A model generated the notes under the pieces. The model searched no databases. It saw only the letters and a list, made by a program, of their open reading frames with translations, and was not told the origin of the DNA. The position numbers and the translations under genes were made by a program. A DNA stretch of 6,108 nt, taken from Firmicutes bacterium ADurb.Bin467 (lineage in GTDB: Bacteria; Bacillota; Clostridia; Christensenellales; Aristaeellaceae). Location of the stretch: NCBI GenBank assembly GCA_002068815.1, contig MWAC01000095.1:1-6108 (forward strand), given 5' to 3'. This document shows, piece by piece, positions 1-6,108 of the stretch (positions are counted from its first letter, which is position 1; every line of letters starts with the position of its first letter).

Positions 1-440
1 ATCATCTTCTGGCCGCCGAAGCCGGGGTTGACCGTCATCACGAGCACCAAATCGACGCTCGGAAGCAGGTAGCGCAGGCAGTCCGGCGACGTGCCGGGGT
101 TCAGCGCGACGCCGGCGAGGCAGCCCATCTCGCGGATCATCGACAGCGTGCGGTGGATGTGCCCGCCCGCCTCCGGGTGGATCGTGATGATCCTCGCGCC
201 CGCGCGCGCGAAATCGGCGACGCAGGTGTGCGGGTGCTCGACCATCAGGTGCGCGTCGATGGGCAGCGGCCCCCTCGCCGCCCACTCGAGGATCGCCGGC
301 CCGAACGACAGGTTCGGCACGAACGTCCCGTCCATCACGTCAAAATGCAGGTAGTCCGCGCCCGCCGCGGCCATGCGCTCGATCTCCGCGCCCATGACGC
401 GGAAATCCGCGGACAAGAGCGACGGTCCGACCTTAACCAT
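1..440 (-). CDS. rpe: Ribulose-phosphate 3-epimerase, 3' end cut by window edge
   Basis: Rpe interconverts D-ribulose 5-phosphate and D-xylulose 5-phosphate in the cytosolic pentose phosphate pathway. The frame opens at ATG 440-438 and is uninterrupted for 146 codons to the window edge. The family is usually about 215-225 residues, so roughly the last 70 are missing. Visible family motifs are SLLSADF (residues 7-13), LHFDVMDGTFVPN (31-43), DAHLMV (62-67), ALNPGT (112-117) and VMTVNPGFGGQ (134-144). The expected metal ligands and catalytic residues S10, H32, D34 and H64 are present; the second catalytic Asp lies beyond the window. The start is supported by a GGAGGG Shine-Dalgarno 6 nt upstream and by the typical short N-terminus before the first beta strand. 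The start overlaps the end of rsgA by 8 nt, so translation is probably coupled. rpe follows rsgA in many Bacillota. The identification is close to certain. Confidence 0.96.
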   Translation of the reverse strand, partial: MVKVGPSLLSADFRVMGAEIERMAAAGADYLHFDVMDGTFVPNLSFGPAILEWAARGPLPIDAHLMVEHPHTCVADFARAGARIITIHPEAGGHIHRTLSMIREMGCLAGVALNPGTSPDCLRYLLPSVDLVLVMTVNPGFGGQKM

Positions 441-1311
441 AGCGATCCCTCCAACGCAACTTCATTTCCTCCAAGAGCGCCCGATAGCGCCCGTAGCGGT
501 TTTTGTCGATCTCGCCCTCGTCAACCGCCCGGCGCGCGGCGCACCGGGGCTCCGAATCGTGGTAGCAGGGCGAGAAGAAGCACTTGCCCTCGTGCGGAGC
601 GAACTCGGGATACGAATCCTTGAGCAGCACCGGGTCCAGAAGCTCCGTCTCGAACAGGCTGAAGCCCGGCGTGTCGAGCGCCATGCCGCCGCCCGGGACG
701 GGGATCAGGCTCACGTGGCGCGTCGTGTGCCTGCCGCGCTCGATCCTCCGCGAAACGTCGCCGGTCTCGAGCGAGAATCCGTGCAGCGCGTTGAGCAGCG
801 TCGACTTTCCCGCTCCGGACTGCCCCGCGAGCGCGTGCACCCTGCCGACGAGCGCCTCCCGGAGCATATCAACGCCCTCGCCCGAGCGCGCGGACACCGC
901 GAAGGGCGTGACCTCCGCGCCGCGGTATTGATGGAGAATCTCCTCGGCGGCGTCCGGGTTCAGGTCGCGCTTGTTGACGACCAGTATCGGCGCGATCCCG
1001 CCGCGCCGCGCGGCGATCAGGAGCCGATCCGCCATCAAAAGGTCCGGGCTCGGCGCGGCCGCCGCGACGACGATCACGACCGCATCGATGTTCGCGACCG
1101 GCGGGCGATGGAGCGCGTTTTCGCGCGGCAGCACGGCCTTCAGCCAGCCGTCCTCGCCGCTCGCGCCCGGCTCGAATTCGACGCGATCCCCCACCATCGG
1201 CGTAACGCGCGCCCGGCGAAGCTTCGCCTGCGCGCGCAGTTCATGCGTATTTCCGACCGCGTCGAGCGCGTAGTAGAACCCGCCGACGCCCCTGGTCACG
1301 ATTCCGCGCAA
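433..1311 (-). CDS. rsgA: Ribosome small subunit-dependent GTPase A (TTG start)
   Basis: RsgA (YjeQ; CpgA/YloQ in B. subtilis) is a circularly permuted GTPase that acts in late 30S subunit maturation. The 292-residue product matches the usual length. An N-terminal OB-fold (about 1-68) is followed by G motifs in permuted order: G4 NKRD (113-116), G5 SA (140-141), G1 P-loop GQSGAGKST (163-171), the G2 region HTTRH (195-199) and G3 DTPG (213-216). A C-terminal zinc knuckle has C244, C249, H251 and C257 in C-x4-C-x-H-x5-C spacing. No key residue is missing. The start is the TTG at 1311-1309, 18 nt after the prkC stop, with GAAGGG 8 nt upstream. An ATG at 1319-1317 is in the wrong frame and stops after seven codons. 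The stop codon overlaps rpe. In B. subtilis the homologue CpgA is reported to be phosphorylated by PrkC, which fits its place after the kinase gene. Identity is certain; only the start codon is slightly open. Confidence 0.96.
   Translation of the reverse strand: MRGIVTRGVGGFYYALDAVGNTHELRAQAKLRRARVTPMVGDRVEFEPGASGEDGWLKAVLPRENALHRPPVANIDAVVIVVAAAAPSPDLLMADRLLIAARRGGIAPILVVNKRDLNPDAAEEILHQYRGAEVTPFAVSARSGEGVDMLREALVGRVHALAGQSGAGKSTLLNALHGFSLETGDVSRRIERGRHTTRHVSLIPVPGGGMALDTPGFSLFETELLDPVLLKDSYPEFAPHEGKCFFSPCYHDSEPRCAARRAVDEGEIDKNRYGRYRALLEEMKLRWRDRYG
447..452 (-). promoter_or_regulatory. Ribosome binding site of rpe
   Basis: A strong GGAGGG Shine-Dalgarno lies 6 nt before the rpe ATG and inside the last codons of rsgA. 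It fixes the rpe start and suggests that rpe can be re-initiated by ribosomes finishing rsgA. Confidence 0.8.
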
Positions 1312-1319
1312 AAAACCAT

Positions 1320-1325
1320 CCCTTC
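1320..1325 (-). promoter_or_regulatory. Ribosome binding site supporting the TTG start of rsgA
   Basis: GAAGGG lies 8 nt before the TTG at 1311. The only nearby ATG (1319-1317) directly abuts this motif and is out of frame, so the motif favours the TTG. A run of six T residues (minus strand, 1315-1310) sits between the motif and the G of the start codon. Confidence 0.6.
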
Positions 1326-1329
1326 TTTG

Positions 1330-3072
1330 TCACTCAAACATCACCTTTGTCTCGGCCATCAGCACGCCGTCCAGATACTCGCGCAGCGTATGCAGCCCCT
1401 GCTCGGTGCTCGATAGCTCGATCCTGTGCGTGCCCTTGTCGAGCGTGCCGACGTAGCCGTCGAACTCCCGGCCGGACGGCGAGGTCAGCTCCAGCCGCAC
1501 CTCGATCTGGTCGAGCGGCACGACCATCGTGTAGCTCGCCGCCGGATAGTACATGGTCTCGCGCGACTGGCTGATCGTCAGCGTGATGCCGCTGCCGACG
1601 GCGACCGGGGCGTCGGGCGCGATCGACTGCGCGATGACCGTGCCCGCCGGCGCGTCCGCCGAATAGCCCTCCTGGACTTCCTGAACGATCAGCCCGTTCG
1701 CCTCGGCGAGCGCCTTCGCGCCCTCGAGCGTCAGCCCGGTCAGGGTCGGCATCTTGACGGTCTCGGCGCTTACGATCAGCTGCACGTCCGTCTCGCGCGT
1801 GATCCAGCCCGGCTCCGGCATCTGCCCGGCGACCGCGCCGGGGGGCTGGTCGCTCGCGACGTAGCCGAGCGAAATCCTCTCCTCCGGAACGCCGAGCTCG
1901 ATGAGCGCATTCCTCGCGTCGTCGAGCGTCCGGCCGCGCATGTCCTCGAAGAACACCCACTGGCTGCCGGCGCTGACCGTCAGGAGGATGCCGGTGCCCT
2001 GCTTCCTGCGCGAGCCCGCGGCGACCGACTGGCGGATCACCTGACCCTTCGGCGCGTCCTCGCTGTAGGCGTACTCGGCGCTCGGCTTGAAGCCCGCGTC
2101 CTTGACCGCGAGCCCGACCGCCGCCGCGCTGATGCGCGACATCAGCCTCAGCCGCTTCTTGCGCTTCAGGAGGAGCCGCCGCTTCTGCTCGCGGAGCTTC
2201 TCCTGCTCCTCCTTCGTAAGCGGATAGGTGACGAACCCGCCCTTCGGCCGGGTCAGCGCCTTCCGGAGGTCGCCGGCGAACTCCGCCGCGGTCTGGTACC
2301 GCTTGTCGGCGTCCTTCGAGAGCGCGCGCCCGACGACCTCGTCGAGGCCGCGCGAGATCGAGCCGTTCAGGGACCGCATCGAGCGCGGCTCCTCGCTCAC
2401 GTGTTTGAGCGCGACCGACACCGCCGTGTCGCCGTCGAAGGGCACCTCGCCGGTCAGCATCTCGTAGAGCACGACGCCCATCGAGTACAAATCGCTCTTT
2501 TCGTCCGCGACCTCGCCGGACGCCTGCTCGGGCGAGAAGTAGTGGACGCTTCCGAGCGCCGAGTTCTGCTTGTCGTCGATGCGCGTCGTCTGCGCGGTCT
2601 TGAGCCGCGCGATGCCGAAGTCGGCGACCTTGACGGTGCCCTTCTGGTCGACCAGGATGTTCTGCGGCTTGATGTCCCGGTGGACGATGCCGTTCTTGTG
2701 CGCGTGGTCGACCGCGGCGAGCGTCCGAATCGCCATGCGCACGGCCTGGTCTGCCGGAATCCTCCCCTGCTGCCGGATCAGGTCCTTGAGCGTCTTGCCG
2801 TCGATGTACTCCATCACGATGTAGCGGAGGTTGTCCTCCTTGCCGACGTCGAGCAGGTTCACGATGTTCTCGTGCGACATCTTCGCGGCGGCCTCGGCCT
2901 CGCGGCTGAAGCGGCGCACGAACTCCTGATCCTGCTCGAACTCCGGGCGCAGCACCTTGATCGCGACCATCCGGCTGCTCTGCCGGTCCCACGCGCGGTA
3001 GACGACCGCCATGCCGCCGGTTCCGACGACGGCCTGCACCTCGTACCGCCCGGCGATGACGCGCCCGATCAT
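1330..3072 (-). CDS. prkC: PASTA-type Ser/Thr protein kinase lacking its membrane segment
   Basis: PrkC/Stk1-type kinases normally span the membrane, bind muropeptides or lipid II through external PASTA repeats, and phosphorylate cell-wall and translation proteins. The 580-residue product has a complete Hanks-type kinase domain (about 10-273): glycine loop GTGGMA (17-22), K39, helix-C E58, HRD (131-133), K135, N138, DFG (151-153) and SPE (180-182). Its activation loop carries T159, T162 and T163. A lysine/arginine-rich juxtamembrane stretch (about 286-313) follows. Next come the C-terminal part of one PASTA repeat (about 321-368), two fuller repeats (about 370-435 and 438-502), and a C-terminal beta-rich, Ig-like domain (about 503-580). 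Between the basic stretch and the first PASTA remnant only ten non-polar or small residues remain (314-323), too few for a transmembrane helix. The helix, linker and first ~16 residues of PASTA 1 appear deleted in frame. ATG 3072 overlaps the prpC stop as ATGA. Family assignment is certain; whether the lesion is biological is not. Confidence 0.95.
   Translation of the reverse strand: MIGRVIAGRYEVQAVVGTGGMAVVYRAWDRQSSRMVAIKVLRPEFEQDQEFVRRFSREAEAAAKMSHENIVNLLDVGKEDNLRYIVMEYIDGKTLKDLIRQQGRIPADQAVRMAIRTLAAVDHAHKNGIVHRDIKPQNILVDQKGTVKVADFGIARLKTAQTTRIDDKQNSALGSVHYFSPEQASGEVADEKSDLYSMGVVLYEMLTGEVPFDGDTAVSVALKHVSEEPRSMRSLNGSISRGLDEVVGRALSKDADKRYQTAAEFAGDLRKALTRPKGGFVTYPLTKEEQEKLREQKRRLLLKRKKRLRLMSRISAAAVGLAVKDAGFKPSAEYAYSEDAPKGQVIRQSVAAGSRRKQGTGILLTVSAGSQWVFFEDMRGRTLDDARNALIELGVPEERISLGYVASDQPPGAVAGQMPEPGWITRETDVQLIVSAETVKMPTLTGLTLEGAKALAEANGLIVQEVQEGYSADAPAGTVIAQSIAPDAPVAVGSGITLTISQSRETMYYPAASYTMVVPLDQIEVRLELTSPSGREFDGYVGTLDKGTHRIELSSTEQGLHTLREYLDGVLMAETKVMFE
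2104..2133 (-). other. Apparent in-frame deletion junction in prkC
   Basis: Codons 314-323 encode ISAAAVGLAV, directly after the basic cluster KRKKRLRLMSR and directly before KDAGF, which aligns to the middle of a PASTA repeat. Aligning this repeat with the third PASTA (438-502) shows that the equivalent of residues 438-453 is missing, along with the linker and most of the transmembrane helix. The six bases gaccgc (plus strand) occur at 2104-2109 and again at 2116-2121, so a short repeat lies at the junction. Whether the repeat caused the deletion cannot be told from this sequence. Confidence 0.7.
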
Positions 3073-3791
3073 TTCGGCGCCTCCTCAAAGGGAACAAGCA
3101 GCGCGGTGATGTTGTCGTGCCCGCCACGGTGCAGAGCGCGCTCGATCAGGGTGTGCAGCTTGTCCTCAAGGCGCATGCCGGAGAGCAAGATGTCCAGCAT
3201 GTCGCGCTCGGTGAGCATGTTCGAGAGCCCGTCGGAGCACAAAAGAAACAGGTCGCCCGGCAGCATGTCGAGCCGGAGGATGTCGGGCTCGACGCGCTCG
3301 TTCGTGCCGAGCGCGCGCGTGATGTAATTGCGCTTCGGGTGCGTGAGCGCCTCGCTCGGCGTGATGAGGCCGCTCAGGACCATCTCCTCGACGAGCGTGT
3401 GGTCGGTCGTGACCTGCAGTATCGCGCGGTTGCGGACCAGATACGCGCGGCTGTCGCCGACCTGCGCGATGTGCGCGGTCTTCCCGTCCATGTAGAGCGC
3501 GGTGAGCGTCGTGCCCATGCCCGCGCACTCCTCTTTCTCGCGGGAGACCTTGAGAATCTCCGCGTTCGCGCGCTCGACCGCGCGCTTTAGCGCCTCCTCG
3601 GGCGGGAGCGCGCTTCCGGTCAATTCCTCCTCGAGCGCCCGGATCGCGAGCGCGCTCGCGACCTCGCCGGCGTTGTGCCCGCCCATGCCGTCGGCCACCG
3701 CGCAGAACCGCTCGCCCGGCTTCGGGGCGTAAAAGCTGTCCTCGTTGATCGGTCGGACGCGGCCGATGTCGGTGGCGGCGTATACGCGCAT
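3069..3791 (-). CDS. prpC: PP2C-family Ser/Thr protein phosphatase, partner of PrkC
   Basis: PrpC (Stp) is a cytosolic Mn/Mg-dependent phosphatase that reverses phosphorylation by PrkC. The 240-residue product matches the usual single-domain bacterial PP2C length of about 240-250. Motifs run in the family order: RPINED (13-18), VADGMGGH (32-39), GMGTTL (91-96), VGDSRAY (111-117), TTDHT (128-132), CSDGLS (185-190) and GGHDNIT (223-229). The metal ligands D18, D34, G35, D187 and D226 are all present, so it should be active. The start is ATG 3791-3789, with GAGGGA 6 nt upstream and the normal N-terminus beginning MRVYAATDIG. A longer reading from GTG 3857 adds 22 unconserved residues that run into rlmN and is not accepted. 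The gene begins 23 nt after the rlmN stop and overlaps prkC by 4 nt, the standard pairing. There is no signal peptide or membrane segment. Confidence 0.97.
   Translation of the reverse strand: MRVYAATDIGRVRPINEDSFYAPKPGERFCAVADGMGGHNAGEVASALAIRALEEELTGSALPPEEALKRAVERANAEILKVSREKEECAGMGTTLTALYMDGKTAHIAQVGDSRAYLVRNRAILQVTTDHTLVEEMVLSGLITPSEALTHPKRNYITRALGTNERVEPDILRLDMLPGDLFLLCSDGLSNMLTERDMLDILLSGMRLEDKLHTLIERALHRGGHDNITALLVPFEEAPK
3080..3086 (-). promoter_or_regulatory. Ribosome binding site of prkC inside prpC
   Basis: GAGGAGG lies 7 nt before the prkC ATG and within the last codons of prpC. With the ATGA overlap (3072-3069) it points to coupled translation of phosphatase and kinase. Confidence 0.8.
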
Positions 3792-3797
3792 GGCACA

Positions 3798-3803
3798 TCC
3801 CTC
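3798..3803 (-). promoter_or_regulatory. Ribosome binding site deciding the prpC start
   Basis: GAGGGA lies 6 nt before the ATG at 3791 in the short rlmN-prpC gap. It supports this start over the in-frame GTG at 3857. Confidence 0.75.
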
Positions 3804-3814
3804 GCTTTGGTGAA

Positions 3815-4852
3815 TTACCGGTCTTTGTCGAGCGCGCTGCGGCGGAGCTGGCCGCACGCGCCCTCGATGTCGGCGCCCATCTCGCGGCGGATCGTCGCCG
3901 AGATATGGCGAAGCTCAAGCCTATTCAAAAACGCCTCGGCCTCGCGCCGACCGGGGGGCATAAGCTCGCGCTCCCTGACGCCGTTTAACGGAATCAGGTT
4001 CACGTGGCACTGCAGCCCGCGGAGAAGCTGCGCAAGCTCGTCGGCGTGCCGAAGCTCGCAGTTCATGCCCCTGACCAGCGCGTACTCGAAGATCGCGCGC
4101 CGTCCGGTCTTTTCGACGTACTCGCGCGCGGCGGAGACGACCTCGGCGATCGGGTACGCGTTCGCGATGGGCATCAGCTTCCTGCGTATCTCGTCGTTGG
4201 GCGCGTGCAGCGACACCGACAGCGTGACCGGCAGCCCCTCCCCCGCGAACCTTCGCATCTGCGGAACCAGCCCGCAGGTCGAGAGCGAGACGTTGCGAAG
4301 CGACAGGTTCATCCGCTCCGGCGCGTTCAGAAGCCGCAGGAACTTGACGGTGTTTTCGTAGTTGTCGAGCGGCTCGCCGCTCCCCATCAAGACGACGTTG
4401 TGGACCTTGCGCCCATCCGCCTCGATGTGCCGGTTCGCGCAGGCGACCTGGCCTAACATCTCGCCGGGCGACAGGTTCCTGGCGCAGCCGCCGATCGTCG
4501 AGGCGCAGAAGCGGCAGCCCATCCGGCAGCCGACCTGCGTCGAGAGGCACAGCGTGTCGCCGTGGTGGTAGCGCATCAGCACGCCCTCGATGATGTTCCC
4601 GTCCGGCAGCGCGTACAGGAATTTCTCGGTGTCGTCGACCTCCGAGCGCCGTACCTCGCGCACGGACACCGGGTTCGCGACCGCGATCTCGGACATCTGT
4701 TCGCGGAGCTTCGCCGGGAGGTTCGTCATCTCCGGAATCTTCCGCCCGCGGGAAAGCCACTCTCCGACCTGCCTTGCGCGGAACGCGCTCTTGTCGAGCG
4801 GCGCGAGGAATTCCCGAAGCTCCGACTGCGTGAGCGACAAAAGCTCGACCAT
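3815..4852 (-). CDS. rlmN: Dual-specificity 23S rRNA/tRNA adenine C2-methyltransferase
   Basis: RlmN is a radical-SAM enzyme that methylates C2 of A2503 in 23S rRNA and of A37 in some tRNAs, aiding accurate peptide-bond formation and decoding. The 345-residue product has the normal family length. An N-terminal helical RNA-binding domain covers about residues 1-85. The radical-SAM cluster CxxxCxxC is C109, C113 and C116. The two mechanistic cysteines are C102 in LCLSTQVGC and C333 in ACGQL; the second is the one that carries the methyl group. The SAM-binding GSGEPL is at 157-162 and SLHAPND at 214-220. The motifs and cysteine spacing match RlmN. The Cfr resistance methyltransferase shares the cysteine pattern, but this conserved operon position argues for RlmN. 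The ATG at 4852 is one base after the rsmB stop, with GAAAGGG 8 nt upstream (4861-4867). Confidence 0.96.
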   Translation of the reverse strand: MVELLSLTQSELREFLAPLDKSAFRARQVGEWLSRGRKIPEMTNLPAKLREQMSEIAVANPVSVREVRRSEVDDTEKFLYALPDGNIIEGVLMRYHHGDTLCLSTQVGCRMGCRFCASTIGGCARNLSPGEMLGQVACANRHIEADGRKVHNVVLMGSGEPLDNYENTVKFLRLLNAPERMNLSLRNVSLSTCGLVPQMRRFAGEGLPVTLSVSLHAPNDEIRRKLMPIANAYPIAEVVSAAREYVEKTGRRAIFEYALVRGMNCELRHADELAQLLRGLQCHVNLIPLNGVRERELMPPGRREAEAFLNRLELRHISATIRREMGADIEGACGQLRRSALDKDR

Positions 4853-4853
4853 C

Positions 4854-6108
4854 TCAGGCGCCCTTTCTCAGCATCCGCGCGATGAAAAAGCCCTCGATGC
4901 CGTCGAGGTGGCTGAAGAACTGCGCCATGCCGCCCTTCGAGCGCGCGCGGAGCGGCTCGGGGAGGTACGAATTGTCCTCGACCAATGCGAACTCCGGGTG
5001 CTTTTCGAGGAACGCGCGTACCTGCTGCTCGTTCTCCTCCGGCAAGATCGTGCAGGTCGAGTAGACGAGCAGCCCGCCGACCTTCACAAACGCCGCGCAG
5101 TTTTCGAGGATTTCGCGCTGCAGGACGATCAGCTGCTCGATCGACTCGTCGGTCAGCCGGTACTTGATGTCCGGCTTGTCCGCGAGCACGCCGAGCCCCG
5201 AGCACGGCGCGTCGACGAGCACGGCGTCCATCAGCAATTCGAAGTCCTCGCAGGGCTTCCGCGCGTCGCGGACGGCCGGGCGCAGGCTGTCGAGCTTCAG
5301 CCGCCGCTTCGCCGCGCGGATCATCTCGACGCGGTGCTCGTGCACGTCCCACGCGTACACGCGGCCGACGTCGCCCATCATCTCGGCGATCAGCGCGCTC
5401 TTGCCGCCGGGCGCCGCGCACGCGTCGAGCGCGTTCATGCCGGGCTTCGCGGCGGTCGCATAGGCGGCGAGCATCGAGCTCTCGCCCTGGATCGAGTAAT
5501 AGCCGTTGCGGAAGCCGTCGAGCCGCGCCAAGTTGCCCGCCGTCTGGCAGATGTACGCGCCGGGCACGATTCCGCGCTCCCACTTGACCCCGTGCGTATT
5601 CAGGTAGTTTTCGAACGCTTCCTGCGTGGTCTTCAGGCGGTTGAAGCGGATCGTCTGCGCCGGGCGCGGGCGGTCGGCCATGATGTCCTCGGCCATGTCC
5701 TCGCCGAACGCGGCGATCAGGCGCTTTGCGAGGTTCGGCGCGACCGAGTGGCGGATCGCGATGTCGTCGATCTCCGGGAGCTCGCCGTCGTCGCGCGCGC
5801 GGATCAGGCTGCGGAGGATGCCGTTCGTCAGCCCCGACAGCCCGTCGCGGCCGGCCGCGCGCACCTGCTTCACGGCCTCGTCGACCGCCGCGTGGTCGGG
5901 GATGCGGTCCATCAGCAAAAGCTGCGCCGCCGCGATGTGCAATATGTCCTCGACGACCGGGTCGGGCCGCTCGGTCCAGAACTGCGAAAGCATGTGGTCG
6001 AGCAAAATGCGGTTCTCGACCGCGGTGAAGAACAGGCTGGCCGCCAGCCGCTTGTCGTCCGCGGCGAGCGGGGCGACGAGCAGCTGGCGGTCGAGCGCCG
6101 CCGACGCG
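4854..6108 (-). CDS. rsmB: 16S rRNA cytosine-5 methyltransferase, 5' end cut by window edge
   Basis: RsmB (Sun/Fmu) transfers a methyl group from SAM to C5 of C967 in 16S rRNA. The frame is open from the right edge to TGA 4856-4854, giving 417 visible residues; the family is usually about 430-450, so perhaps 15-30 N-terminal residues are missing. The TTG at 6005 is internal, because family-like sequence (SAALDRQLL, RLAASLFFTAVENR) continues in frame upstream of it. Residue numbers here count from the window edge. A NusB-like RNA-binding domain spans about 1-130. The Rossmann methyltransferase domain follows, with RFNRLKTT (154-161), SAM motif DACAAPGGKS (228-237), acidic D254 and DAPCSG (299-304). 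The catalytic cysteine C352 is in YSTCT, followed by PEEN (356-359). C302 and C352 are the expected release and nucleophile cysteines. The gene leads into rlmN with a 1-nt gap. Any fmt/def genes upstream would lie outside the window. Confidence 0.95.
   Translation of the reverse strand, partial: ASAALDRQLLVAPLAADDKRLAASLFFTAVENRILLDHMLSQFWTERPDPVVEDILHIAAAQLLLMDRIPDHAAVDEAVKQVRAAGRDGLSGLTNGILRSLIRARDDGELPEIDDIAIRHSVAPNLAKRLIAAFGEDMAEDIMADRPRPAQTIRFNRLKTTQEAFENYLNTHGVKWERGIVPGAYICQTAGNLARLDGFRNGYYSIQGESSMLAAYATAAKPGMNALDACAAPGGKSALIAEMMGDVGRVYAWDVHEHRVEMIRAAKRRLKLDSLRPAVRDARKPCEDFELLMDAVLVDAPCSGLGVLADKPDIKYRLTDESIEQLIVLQREILENCAAFVKVGGLLVYSTCTILPEENEQQVRAFLEKHPEFALVEDNSYLPEPLRARSKGGMAQFFSHLDGIEGFFIARMLRKGA
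4861..4867 (-). promoter_or_regulatory. Ribosome binding site of rlmN inside rsmB
   Basis: GAAAGGG lies 8 nt before the rlmN ATG and within the end of rsmB. Stop and start are separated by one base (TGA-G-ATG), which suggests termination-reinitiation. Confidence 0.65.

Noticed and set aside
373..1416. A 347-codon open frame on the plus strand opposite rsgA
   Set aside because: The sequence is a GC-driven shadow with arginine-rich composition and no motif, while the minus strand carries every RsgA motif in order.
1426..3327. A 633-codon open frame on the plus strand, antisense to prkC and the end of prpC
   Set aside because: Its product is arginine/leucine/alanine/valine-rich low-complexity sequence with no recognisable domain. 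It lies opposite strongly conserved genes and is open only because GC-rich codons rarely form stops in that frame.
3792..3814. A promoter or terminator in the rlmN-prpC gap
   Set aside because: The 23 nt hold only the prpC ribosome binding site. There is no hairpin with a T-run and no room for -35/-10 elements; a promoter inside the rlmN coding sequence cannot be excluded but none is apparent.
3792..3857. Longer prpC from GTG 3857, adding 22 N-terminal residues
   Set aside because: The extension overlaps rlmN by 43 nt, is unlike the PP2C N-terminus, and bypasses the well-placed GAGGGA and ATG at 3791.
3815..4852. rlmN read as the antibiotic-resistance methyltransferase gene cfr
   Set aside because: The product sits in the conserved housekeeping cluster between rsmB and prpC, has normal RlmN length and motifs, and shows no sign of transfer.
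6003..6005. TTG at 6005 as the true start of rsmB
   Set aside because: The frame continues upstream to the window edge with typical RsmB NusB-like domain sequence, so the gene is simply truncated by the window.

Overview
The window is a gapless block of six co-oriented genes on the minus strand. Read 5'->3' in the transcribed direction they are rsmB (5' end off the right edge), rlmN, prpC, prkC, rsgA and rpe (3' end off the left edge). This order is the conserved translation/PASTA-kinase cluster of Bacillota; in Bacillus subtilis it runs fmt - rsmB - rlmN - prpC - prkC - cpgA(rsgA) - rpe - thiN. The DNA is GC-rich (clearly above 60% by eye) and third codon positions are mostly G/C. PrkC has a C-terminal beta-rich domain after its PASTA repeats. 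Together these suggest a high-GC member of the Clostridia, probably an uncultured or metagenome-derived genome. Genus or family cannot be assigned from this sequence.

Layout: rsmB (4854 to beyond 6108) and rlmN (3815-4852) are RNA methyltransferases separated by 1 nt. After a 23-nt gap comes prpC (3069-3791), a PP2C phosphatase, which overlaps prkC (1330-3072), its cognate Ser/Thr kinase, by 4 nt (ATGA). After 18 nt comes rsgA (433-1311), a ribosome-assembly GTPase with an apparent TTG start. It overlaps rpe (1-440), ribulose-phosphate 3-epimerase, by 8 nt. No intergenic space exceeds 23 nt, and I see no internal terminator, promoter, RNA gene, repeat array or mobile element. The genes look like one transcript with translational coupling, and the outer promoter and terminator lie outside the window.

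How the genes work together: RsmB methylates 16S rRNA, RlmN methylates 23S rRNA and tRNA, and RsgA matures the 30S subunit. PrpC and PrkC form an antagonistic phosphatase/kinase pair that links cell-wall status to translation; in B. subtilis the RsgA homologue CpgA is a reported PrkC substrate. Rpe belongs to the pentose phosphate pathway.

The notable anomaly is in prkC. The kinase domain, the basic juxtamembrane segment, the last two PASTA repeats and the C-terminal domain are intact. The transmembrane helix, the extracellular linker and roughly the first 16 residues of the first PASTA repeat are missing, with the reading frame preserved. As written, the protein has no membrane anchor, so its sensor repeats would be in the cytoplasm. 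This is either a real in-frame deletion or an assembly error, and it is the main item worth checking. I found no evidence of an undescribed multi-gene system.
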